Below are positions 7,126 through 12,779 of a stretch of DNA of 12,779 nt, one piece after another (positions within the stretch are counted from its first letter, which is position 1; the number at the start of each line of letters is the position of its first letter). The notes below the pieces were generated by a model. It saw only the letters and a list, made by a program, of their open reading frames with translations. It did no database searches and had not been told where the DNA came from. The position numbers and the translations under genes were made by a program. The DNA is from Candidatus Niyogiibacteriota bacterium (GTDB taxonomy: Bacteria; Patescibacteriota; Minisyncoccia; 1-14-0-10-42-19): NCBI GenBank assembly GCA_016204155.1, contig JACQLG010000064.1, positions 1 to 12,779 on the forward strand. Reading direction: 5' to 3'.

Positions 7126-7126
7126 T
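7121..7126 (+). promoter_or_regulatory. Possible -10 element before pgk
   Basis: A perfect TATAAT overlaps the tpiA stop codon (TAA at 7123-7125). The predicted +1 is near 7133, giving an 11-nt leader to the pgk ATG. No -35 box and no upstream TG are seen, so it may be a by-product of a Val-stop (GTA TAA) ending. Confidence 0.3.
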
Positions 7127-7143
7127 ACGCAAAATTAATTTTC

Positions 7144-8289
7144 ATGAAATTTCATCTTCCAAAATTTCCATCCCGTCTCCGTGAACAACGCGTGCTTCTG
7201 CGCGTTGATTTTAATGTGCCGGTAAAAAGGGGGCATGTGCAAGACGATATGAGGATTAAAAAAACACTCCCTACTATCCGCGAACTGCAAAAACTTCATC
7301 ATAAAATAATTCTTATGTCACATTTGGAGGATGAGAATGGTAATACACCGACGCTTCTTCCGATCGCGACCTATCTTCGGAGCCACGTCAAAAATCTTTT
7401 ATTCGCAAATCATAGTTCATTTGATTTTGAGGCGCTTCGCAAAAAAATTGACGCAATGGATTCGGGTGATGTGTTATTGCTTGAAAATCTTCGCCAAGAT
7501 CCTCGTGAGAAAAAAAATGATGACGGATTTGCGAAGGAACTTGCGGCGCTTGCCGATATATATGTAAATGACGCATTTAGCGCGTCACATAGGGAGCATG
7601 CTTCTATTGTTGGCGTGCCGCGCCATCTTCCGCATTACGCGGGTCCTTTGCTTGCAGAAGAGATACGCCATTTAAGCCGCGCATTCCGCCCTCCGCATCC
7701 GTTTGTGATTATTATTGCGGGAAGAAAACCGATTAAGCTTTTGCTCTTGGCGCGTTTTTTGCGGAAAGCCGACACCGCCATTACCGGGGGCGTTATTGCC
7801 AACACGATCCTGCATAAAAAAGGAATACGCGTGGGGCAGTCAGTCGTTGAGGACGGCGTTGATAAAGAAACATTGGATGCTTTTATCCATTCCAGAAAGA
7901 TATTACTGCCAAAAGATGTTATTGTGAGCCGTCAAGGAAAAGATGAAATTGTGAATATTCATAACGTTCAGAAAAGCGATATTATTTATGACATAGGACC
8001 GGAGACAGTCGAGGAAATCAGGCATATACTCTGGGGGAGCAGGTTTGTATTATGGAACGGCCCTTTAGGATATGCGGAGAAAGGATACGAAGATTCTACG
8101 TATGCGCTTGCGCAGGCGCTTATCAAAGGAGGCAAAAAAAGCATTGTCGGAGGAGGCGATACGATCGCGTATCTCAATAAAAAAAATATTCTTCATAAGT
8201 TCCCGTTTGTCTCAACTGGCGGTGGCGCTATGCTCGAATTTCTCGCGGAGCGCACGCTTCCCGGCATTGAAGCATTGATGAAAGAGTAA
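7144..8289 (+). CDS. pgk: Phosphoglycerate kinase, divergent
   Basis: Cytosolic glycolytic enzyme converting 1,3-bisphosphoglycerate + ADP to 3-phosphoglycerate + ATP. Its 381 aa are slightly shorter than the usual 390-400. Conserved parts are LLRVDFNVP (18-26, Arg20), DDMRI (34-38, Arg37), Arg117 (LLLENLRQ), YVNDAFSASHR (140-150), WNGPLG (304-309), GGGDT (336-340) and STGGGA (357-362). Two functional loops are unusual. SHLGRP is SHLEDE (59-64), so the second-loop arginine that binds 3-phosphoglycerate is replaced by Asp63. The nucleotide loop GGAKVSDK is AGRKPIK (192-198), one residue shorter. The frame is intact and the fold signatures are clear, so this looks like a real but diverged Pgk. 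The ATG at 7144 has no Shine-Dalgarno. Confidence 0.94.
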   Translation: MKFHLPKFPSRLREQRVLLRVDFNVPVKRGHVQDDMRIKKTLPTIRELQKLHHKIILMSHLEDENGNTPTLLPIATYLRSHVKNLLFANHSSFDFEALRKKIDAMDSGDVLLLENLRQDPREKKNDDGFAKELAALADIYVNDAFSASHREHASIVGVPRHLPHYAGPLLAEEIRHLSRAFRPPHPFVIIIAGRKPIKLLLLARFLRKADTAITGGVIANTILHKKGIRVGQSVVEDGVDKETLDAFIHSRKILLPKDVIVSRQGKDEIVNIHNVQKSDIIYDIGPETVEEIRHILWGSRFVLWNGPLGYAEKGYEDSTYALAQALIKGGKKSIVGGGDTIAYLNKKNILHKFPFVSTGGGAMLEFLAERTLPGIEALMKE

Positions 8290-8297
8290 TTTTTATC

Positions 8298-8306
8298 TGG
8301 TATTAT
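8298..8306 (+). promoter_or_regulatory. Extended -10 promoter of the transketolase gene, leaderless
   Basis: TGG followed by TATTAT (one mismatch to TATAAT) forms an extended -10 element 8 nt after the pgk stop. The predicted +1 at 8313 coincides with the A of the ATG. A TTGATG at 8275-8280 resembles a -35 box, but its 20-nt spacing is too long. Confidence 0.45.
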
Positions 8307-8312
8307 TTATGT

Positions 8313-9308
8313 ATGCCAATCAATAAGAATATAAAACTCGTAGATAATGTATTGGAATTGAATGCTCTTGAGGAAGTTCCTATTCGTAATGGGTATGGCG
8401 AAGGATTGGTTTTGGCAGGAAAAAAATATCCGAATGTTGTAGCGCTTTGCGCCGATTTAACTGAATCAACGCGAACAGAAGCATTCAAAAAAGAATTTCC
8501 TGGTCGGTTTTTTGAAAGAGGTGTTGCTGAACAAAATATGGCGTCAGTCGCATCGGGCATGGCCGCAATGGGCAAAATTCCATATATTTCTTCGTACGCT
8601 ATGTTTAGCCCCGGAAGAAATTGGGAACAAATTCGGACAACGATTTGTTATAACGAGCGGCATGTCATTATCGCGGGGGCGCACGCAGGAGTTTCAGTGG
8701 GTCCTGACGGCGCAACGCATCAGGCAATTGAAGACATGGCAATTACCCGAGTTATCCCAAATATGACAGTGATTGCTCCATGCGATGTTCATGAAGCAAG
8801 AAAAGCAACGCTTGCCGCCGCGGATCTTCCCGGCCCTATCTATATCCGTTTTGCGCGTGAAAAAACACCCGTGTTTACCACACCCGATACTCCTTTTGAA
8901 ATAGGGAAAGCGGAAATACTGTGGGAATCAAAAAATCCAAAGGCATCTCTTATTGCGTGCGGATCGCTTGTGCATAACGCTTTGCTTGCCGCGGCCGAAT
9001 TAGAAAAAGAGGGAATTGAAGTGCTTGTGATAAATAACCACACAATAAAACCGATTGATGAAAAAACAATTCTTGATGCCGCAAAAAAAACAGGATCGTT
9101 TATAACGATAGAAGAGCATCAGATAAATGGCGGCATGGGTTCTGCGATTGCCGAAGTTATTACGCGCAACCACCCAATCCATATTGAATTTATTGGCGCC
9201 CAGAACCGTTTCGGCGAATCCGGACCTCCGCTGACATTGGTTGAGAAATTCGGCATGGGAGTATCCTCAATAGTCGAAGCCGCGAAAAAAGTTATTAAGA
9301 GGAAATAG
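8313..9308 (+). CDS. Transketolase C-terminal subunit (split transketolase)
   Basis: Contains only the pyrimidine-binding and C-terminal domains of a thiamine diphosphate-dependent transketolase; the partner PP-binding half must come from another gene. The complex would move two-carbon ketol units between pentose, triose and hexose phosphates. It is 331 aa, the usual size for stand-alone C-terminal subunits. ERGVAEQNMASVASGMA (68-84) holds the catalytic Glu73 that activates the cofactor. AMFSPGRNWEQIR and GVSVGPDGATHQAIEDMAI are canonical transketolase/DXS-like segments. The C-terminal domain starts around residue 195. No N-terminal half lies within this window: upstream is pgk and downstream are an unrelated membrane protein and a kinase. 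DXS and the E1-beta subunits are less likely given the transketolase-like motifs and length. Confidence 0.92.
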   Translation: MPINKNIKLVDNVLELNALEEVPIRNGYGEGLVLAGKKYPNVVALCADLTESTRTEAFKKEFPGRFFERGVAEQNMASVASGMAAMGKIPYISSYAMFSPGRNWEQIRTTICYNERHVIIAGAHAGVSVGPDGATHQAIEDMAITRVIPNMTVIAPCDVHEARKATLAAADLPGPIYIRFAREKTPVFTTPDTPFEIGKAEILWESKNPKASLIACGSLVHNALLAAAELEKEGIEVLVINNHTIKPIDEKTILDAAKKTGSFITIEEHQINGGMGSAIAEVITRNHPIHIEFIGAQNRFGESGPPLTLVEKFGMGVSSIVEAAKKVIKRK

Positions 9309-9338
9309 TTGTTATGTGATATGATTCTATTCTATCAT
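9309..9338 (+). promoter_or_regulatory. Possible promoter before the small membrane protein gene
   Basis: TTGTTA (9309-9314) and TATCAT (9333-9338) match the -35 and -10 consensus at 4/6 and 5/6 with an 18-nt spacer. The predicted +1 near 9345 leaves a 2-nt leader before the ATG at 9347. A TGATATGAT at 9317-9325 is an alternative extended -10 with a 15-nt leader. Confidence 0.4.
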
Positions 9339-9346
9339 TACAATAT

Positions 9347-9646
9347 ATGAATGAAATAATATTGCTTCGTTTTGATATGTTTTTTAATCTTCTGGGCATT
9401 TTGCTGACAGCAATGGCTATGGCCATTGTGGGGCAGGCGGCATTCATGGTAGTCGGGAAAATTAGGAATGGAATGCTCGCATTTTTCTGGGGTCTTATAT
9501 TCATGCTTGCTGGTTTTACATGGGGAGTGATTGCAAACTATTACGTTCTTCCCGATGCGCAGATTCCATTCATGGTTATCGGCATGATCCTCATTTTCTT
9601 TTTCGCGAAACGGCTTTTTGCGTTCTATTCTCCAAAAAATGTATAA
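9347..9646 (+). CDS. Small three-helix membrane protein, unknown function
   Basis: I do not recognise this 99-aa protein. It is very hydrophobic, with three predicted membrane segments at about residues 12-37, 42-67 and 72-92, separated by a short basic loop (KIRN, 38-41) and an acidic/polar loop (LPDAQ). The C-terminal tail is short and basic (AKRLFAFYSPKNV). There is no signal-peptide cleavage site, cysteine or recognisable motif. It is translated in the same direction as its neighbours, and its last 8 nt overlap the preferred ATG of the PfkB kinase, so the two are likely translationally coupled. A membrane partner for sugar metabolism or transport is possible, but only the position suggests it. 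Confidence 0.75.
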   Translation: MNEIILLRFDMFFNLLGILLTAMAMAIVGQAAFMVVGKIRNGMLAFFWGLIFMLAGFTWGVIANYYVLPDAQIPFMVIGMILIFFFAKRLFAFYSPKNV

Positions 9647-10670
9647 CTATGATGTCGTTACAATCGGTTCTGCCACACGCGATGCGTTGGTGAAAAGCAA
9701 GGAGTTGGCAGTTCGAAAGAATCGCGCAAAGCGAGGCCTTGAAGAAAGTATTGTGTTGCCACTTGGCACAAAAATTCGGATAGAAAAAATGTTCTTCGGG
9801 ACAGGAGGGGCGGGCACGAATACCGCAGTGACGTTTGCGCGCCAGAAATTCCGGGTTGCCGCCGTAGCAAATGTCGGCAATGATCCGGGAGGCCGCGCGG
9901 TTATTGAAGAGCTGAAAAAAGAACATGTTGATGCGAGATTTGTCCGCCTCGATTTAAAAGAACATACCGCTTATTCTGTTGTGCTTGAGCCGATTTCCGG
10001 CGAGCGCGTTATTCTTACGTATCGGGGCGCGAATGAGGCGCTTCGGGGAGAGATTATTCCTTTTTCAAAATTTCGTGCGCCTTGGGTGTATCTCTCATCT
10101 CTTTCCGGAGATCTTTCAATTTTAAAAAGGGCTATCCGTTTGAAAAAGAAATACGCCACGCGACTTGCGTGGAATCCGGGAGGGGGAGATTTGGCTTTAG
10201 GGCTCCGAAAACTTCGTCCATTCCTGAAATATATGGATGTATTTTTGGTAAATCAGGAAGAAGCGGCGCGCCTTTTAGGTATTCCATACCGCAGCGTTGA
10301 AAAAGTGTTTAAGAAATTTGATGAGATTATTGATGGCATCGCGGTTATGACCCGCGGACCGAAAGGCGTGATCGTTTCTGACGGAAAAACTATGTGGCGC
10401 GCAGGCATTTTTAAGGAAAAAGCTGTTGTTGATCGGACGGGAGCAGGCGATTCATTCGGCTCGGGGTTTGTCGCAGGGCTCATAAGGAAGACTCGTAAAA
10501 AGCAATTTACTGATGATGGTATCCTGTATGCTCTCCGGCTCGGTTCTGCGAATGCAACATCAAAAGTGGAATATGTAGGCGCGAAAACGGGACTTCTTAC
10601 GAAGCACGAATTTGAATCGCAGAAACGTTGGAAACATCTTCCATTTTCAATAGAGAAAATTAGGATATAA
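9639..10670 (+). CDS. PfkB/ribokinase family carbohydrate kinase
   Basis: ATP-dependent sugar or sugar-phosphate kinase of the ribokinase fold. From the ATG at 9639 it is 343 aa, and YDVVTIGSATRDALV (4-18) is the typical first strand and substrate loop. FFGTGGAGTNTAV (52-64) matches the family's glycine-rich GGxxxN substrate signature. VNQEEAARLLG (204-214) is the N-x-x-E Mg-binding segment. DRTGAGDSFGSGFVAG (265-280) is PfkB signature 2 with catalytic base Asp271. There is an unusual basic insertion after the first strand (about residues 20-48) and a long C-terminal tail. A TTG at 9618 would add seven residues inside the preceding gene. Its neighbours (transketolase, aldolase) make ribose or a fructose phosphate plausible substrates, but sequence alone does not decide. 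Confidence 0.92.
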   Translation: MYNYDVVTIGSATRDALVKSKELAVRKNRAKRGLEESIVLPLGTKIRIEKMFFGTGGAGTNTAVTFARQKFRVAAVANVGNDPGGRAVIEELKKEHVDARFVRLDLKEHTAYSVVLEPISGERVILTYRGANEALRGEIIPFSKFRAPWVYLSSLSGDLSILKRAIRLKKKYATRLAWNPGGGDLALGLRKLRPFLKYMDVFLVNQEEAARLLGIPYRSVEKVFKKFDEIIDGIAVMTRGPKGVIVSDGKTMWRAGIFKEKAVVDRTGAGDSFGSGFVAGLIRKTRKKQFTDDGILYALRLGSANATSKVEYVGAKTGLLTKHEFESQKRWKHLPFSIEKIRI

Positions 10671-10671
10671 C
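10644..10671 (+). promoter_or_regulatory. Possible promoter before the 416-aa gene
   Basis: TTTTCA (10644-10649) and TATAAC (10666-10671) are spaced by 16 nt and match the consensus at 4/6 and 5/6. The -10 overlaps the end of the kinase gene. The predicted +1 near 10678 would leave a 5-nt leader before the ATG at 10683. Confidence 0.35.
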
Positions 10672-10682
10672 ATATAGTATAT

Positions 10683-11933
10683 ATGCAGGATATTACAACA
10701 TTCGCGCGGATTTTAAGCATATCCGAAGAGATGCTTCTGCGTATTGATGAACATTACTCGAAAACATTTGGGAAGGTCGGAGTATTGGAGGAAATAGTGC
10801 GTGAAAACCGCGAAAAGATTCATGACCGGCTAGAAAAGCTTGAAATAATAAATGCGCGCGCGCATATCGTTGAAGCAATGCTTTTAAAAAAAATGCGCAG
10901 GGACGATCAGATGCTTTTTGAATATTTTGGATCCCCGTTGTGCGATACGGAAGAAAATTGCAAGGGAGTTATCGCTGAAGCCCGGGCAATAGCGAACGTC
11001 GGGAATGGGTTTTTCCTCAAAAAGGAAAAAGCGGAATCGCTTCTGCGCCGCGAACCGCCGAAAAACATACTTTTGTTCTTCGGCGCCCGGAACATAGATG
11101 CGCTGCTTCGGCGATTTAACGTCTTTGAAGTATACAGCGCGCTCCGTTTTGTGGAAGACAAGGATTGGCTTAATCATGTATTTTTTAAGCAGATTGAGCA
11201 TGCTCGTCCGTCTGATTTTGAGGAACGGAAGATAGAAATGCATGTGTTGAGCAAAGAATGGTTGGGTGCTGCAGAGAAAAAATTTTTAAAAAAGAAGTTC
11301 CATAATATCAGCCATCTAAAAGAACTCGGAATTATTTTCGTTATTCCTCTCGCTGTTGATGCGCCTGGAGAAATGATAAGGATTTTTAGCCTGCTCCTGC
11401 ATTATCTTCATGAAATCTCGTTTTATTCGCGGTTATTCCGTTTATATGCGAAGCATCCGGATACGTTCGCAGAAAATCTTGTTTCTGCACTCCGCGGCGA
11501 TGTGCTGGAGAATGTGTTTCCGAAAGAGGAACAGTTTAAAAAATGGATGATGATCCAGCGGTATTTGGCAAAGGAGGACAAGAACGATCCAAGATTGTTC
11601 GTTCCGCATGTAAATCCAGAAGCAATCCATTGGATGCGGGCGCAATACGATATCGCGCGGCTTGGAAAACGGGAAAAAACACTTGACCTTGAGTTCTGGC
11701 GGGATCTTGACTACATTGGAGATGAATTTCCTGATGAGCTCGGCGGGAAACGGTTTATTTCATTCAATTTGGTTGATAATGCTATGACGCTTGTTGCAGA
11801 AAAACGTATTGTAAAATATCGATATCACCACCACGAAGCGCTTTGGAACCGATTGTTCAGTATGTATACGACATTTGATATAATGGAGGAGCTCCTCGTA
11901 AAAAATTTCCAAAGAGGATTCATTGAATTATAA
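10683..11933 (+). CDS. Conserved-looking 416-aa protein of unknown function
   Basis: I do not recognise this protein. It is intact, rich in Lys, Glu, Arg, Phe and Leu, with no signal peptide and no clear membrane helix, and probably mainly helical. Residues 1-75 look like a charged helical region (HYSKTFGKVGVLEEIVRENR, 24-43). A middle segment has alternating charge and buried hydrophobics, including FHNISHLKELGIIFVIP (206-222), which reads like a conserved core. A hydrophobic helix LLLHYLHEISFYSRLF follows at 237-252. The C-terminal part contains HVNPEAIHWMRAQYD (309-323), EFWRDLDYIGDEFPDELGGK (337-356) and a histidine cluster RYHHHEALW (380-388), any of which could bind metal or phosphate. 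It sits 12 nt after a PfkB kinase and 16 nt before aldolase, so a role in sugar phosphate metabolism or its control is a reasonable guess only. Confidence 0.85.
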   Translation: MQDITTFARILSISEEMLLRIDEHYSKTFGKVGVLEEIVRENREKIHDRLEKLEIINARAHIVEAMLLKKMRRDDQMLFEYFGSPLCDTEENCKGVIAEARAIANVGNGFFLKKEKAESLLRREPPKNILLFFGARNIDALLRRFNVFEVYSALRFVEDKDWLNHVFFKQIEHARPSDFEERKIEMHVLSKEWLGAAEKKFLKKKFHNISHLKELGIIFVIPLAVDAPGEMIRIFSLLLHYLHEISFYSRLFRLYAKHPDTFAENLVSALRGDVLENVFPKEEQFKKWMMIQRYLAKEDKNDPRLFVPHVNPEAIHWMRAQYDIARLGKREKTLDLEFWRDLDYIGDEFPDELGGKRFISFNLVDNAMTLVAEKRIVKYRYHHHEALWNRLFSMYTTFDIMEELLVKNFQRGFIEL

Positions 11934-11934
11934 T
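11906..11934 (+). promoter_or_regulatory. Probable promoter before the aldolase gene
   Basis: TTTCCA (11906-11911, 4/6 to the -35 consensus) and a perfect TATAAT (11929-11934) are separated by the ideal 17 nt. The -10 overlaps the TAA stop of the upstream gene (11931-11933). The predicted +1 near 11941 gives a 9-nt leader before the ATG at 11950. Confidence 0.5.
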
Positions 11935-11949
11935 GCTTAACTTTTAAAC

Positions 11950-12779
11950 ATGACGCTAAAAGATTATTTAAAAAAAGCGTTTGAAGAAAAATGGGCGGTT
12001 CCTCATATTAATATTTCAACCCTCGAACAATTAAAGGCGATCGTTTCTGTCGCGCGCCGCCTTAAAAGTCCCGTTCATATCGGAACGTCCTCGGGAGAGG
12101 CAAAACATTTGGGGATGCGCCAGAGCGTGGTGCTCATACGTTCTTTTGCCGAAGAGTCAGGAATGCCGTTATTCTTAAATGCCGACCATTTTCATGATAT
12201 TGCAGAGGCGAAAGCGGCAATTGACGCGGGGTATGATTCCATTAACATTGACTTGTCCGAAAAGTCTTATGAGGAAAATATCAATGGAGTAAAGGAAGTG
12301 GTGAAATATGCAAAGGCGTCGGGCCGAGACATTTCTATTGAGGGAGAACTTGGGTATTTGCGCGGTTCATCTAAAATGCAGAAAGAGATAATTGAAATAA
12401 AACCCGAAGATATGGCTGACCCCGCAGAGGCCGACAGTTATGTAAAAAAAACCGGCGCGGATCGTTTAGCTCCCGCTATCGGAAATATCCACGGGATTGC
12501 CGCAAATGCTCCAAATCTTGATTTTGCACGGATAGAAGCAATCCGTGCCATTCTTCCTGATGCCGTCGCAATGGTGCTTCACGGCGGATCGGGCATTTCC
12601 GACGGACAGATCAGAAAAGCGATTGCGTCAGGCATGAATAATGTCCATGTAAATACCGAGGTCCGCGTCGTATATGCCGAATCACTTCGGAAATTTTTAG
12701 CCGATCATCCTGATGAAACGACGCCGTATAAAATATTTCCCTCTGTCATTGGAGCAATGGAGAAAAAAATTGAAGAAAA
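11950..12779 (+). CDS. fba: Class II fructose-bisphosphate aldolase, 3' end beyond window
   Basis: Zinc-dependent aldolase of the FbaA/GatY/KbaY family, cleaving fructose 1,6-bisphosphate (or a related ketose bisphosphate) into dihydroxyacetone phosphate and an aldehyde. The window holds 276 codons without a stop, so only the C-terminus is missing (usual length about 280-310). Visible motifs are Asp79-His80 (NADHF: catalytic Asp and zinc His), ISIEGELG (128-135, with the zinc/structural glutamate), AIGNIHG (176-182, zinc His181), VLHGGSG (209-215, zinc His211) and NVHVNTEVR (231-239, phosphate/carbonyl site). The family's IDGS reads IDLS (100-103). Sugar specificity (fructose or tagatose bisphosphate) cannot be fixed, but the tpiA-pgk neighbourhood favours fructose bisphosphate. 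There is no Shine-Dalgarno. Confidence 0.92.
   Translation, partial: MTLKDYLKKAFEEKWAVPHINISTLEQLKAIVSVARRLKSPVHIGTSSGEAKHLGMRQSVVLIRSFAEESGMPLFLNADHFHDIAEAKAAIDAGYDSINIDLSEKSYEENINGVKEVVKYAKASGRDISIEGELGYLRGSSKMQKEIIEIKPEDMADPAEADSYVKKTGADRLAPAIGNIHGIAANAPNLDFARIEAIRAILPDAVAMVLHGGSGISDGQIRKAIASGMNNVHVNTEVRVVYAESLRKFLADHPDETTPYKIFPSVIGAMEKKIEE

Noticed and set aside
10253..10720. 155-codon antisense frame over the end of the PfkB gene
   Set aside because: It overlaps the PfkB signature region of a well-supported gene and has low-complexity, Ser/Pro/Arg-rich content typical of a shadow frame.
11886..11897. Perfect 12-bp palindrome GAGGAGCTCCTC
   Set aside because: It lies within coding sequence (Glu-Glu-Leu-Leu) with no loop and no T-run; it is probably chance.
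94..12779. TGA recoded as glycine
   Set aside because: Clear genes end at TGA at positions matching family C-termini and none needs TGA read-through, so the standard bacterial code fits.

Overview
The window is a gene-dense, single-direction stretch of bacterial chromosome; every gene I can support lies on the + strand. It most resembles a small-genome member of the Patescibacteria (Candidate Phyla Radiation, Parcubacteria-like). This is inferred from divergent core enzymes, a split transketolase, a PfkB-type kinase beside aldolase, genes overlapping or packed within tens of bases, and the near absence of Shine-Dalgarno sequences. TGA ends several genes (rplO, adk, ruvX, galT, dedA) and I see no sign of it being read as glycine, which argues against the recoded Gracilibacteria/Absconditabacteria lineages.

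Region 1 (1-3280) is the tail of the spc ribosomal-protein operon: an AT-rich inverted repeat, then rplO (L15), secY, adk and map (methionine aminopeptidase), followed by a weak terminator-like hairpin. The infA-rpmJ-rpsM genes that often follow map are not here. Region 2 (3281-6355) holds ruvX/yqgF, a GT2 polyprenyl-phosphate-type glycosyltransferase, a GalT-like nucleotidylyltransferase and a DedA-family membrane protein. The second and third of these suggest envelope sugar metabolism. Region 3 (6352-12779) is a central-carbon cluster: tpiA, a divergent pgk, the C-terminal half of transketolase, a small three-helix membrane protein, a PfkB-family sugar kinase, an unrecognised 416-aa protein, and the start of a class II fructose-bisphosphate aldolase that runs off the window.

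The genes of region 3 would together interconvert fructose 1,6-bisphosphate, triose phosphates and 3-phosphoglycerate, with transketolase linking to pentose phosphates. The PfkB protein may phosphorylate a sugar or sugar phosphate that feeds this path; its substrate is not visible from sequence. The 416-aa protein sits between the kinase and the aldolase and is the best candidate here for something undescribed.

Two features stand out beyond gene content. First, at most non-overlapping gene starts a good -10 hexamer (TATAAT, TATTAT or TATCAT, sometimes with an upstream TG) sits just before the ATG, so predicted transcripts would be leaderless or have leaders of about 2-11 nt; in some cases the hexamer overlaps or abuts the stop codon of the gene before. 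Second, several otherwise well-conserved enzymes have lost textbook motif residues: Adk has SSSPR for DGFPR, the GT2 enzyme has SSR for DDG, and Pgk has an altered 3-phosphoglycerate loop and nucleotide loop.
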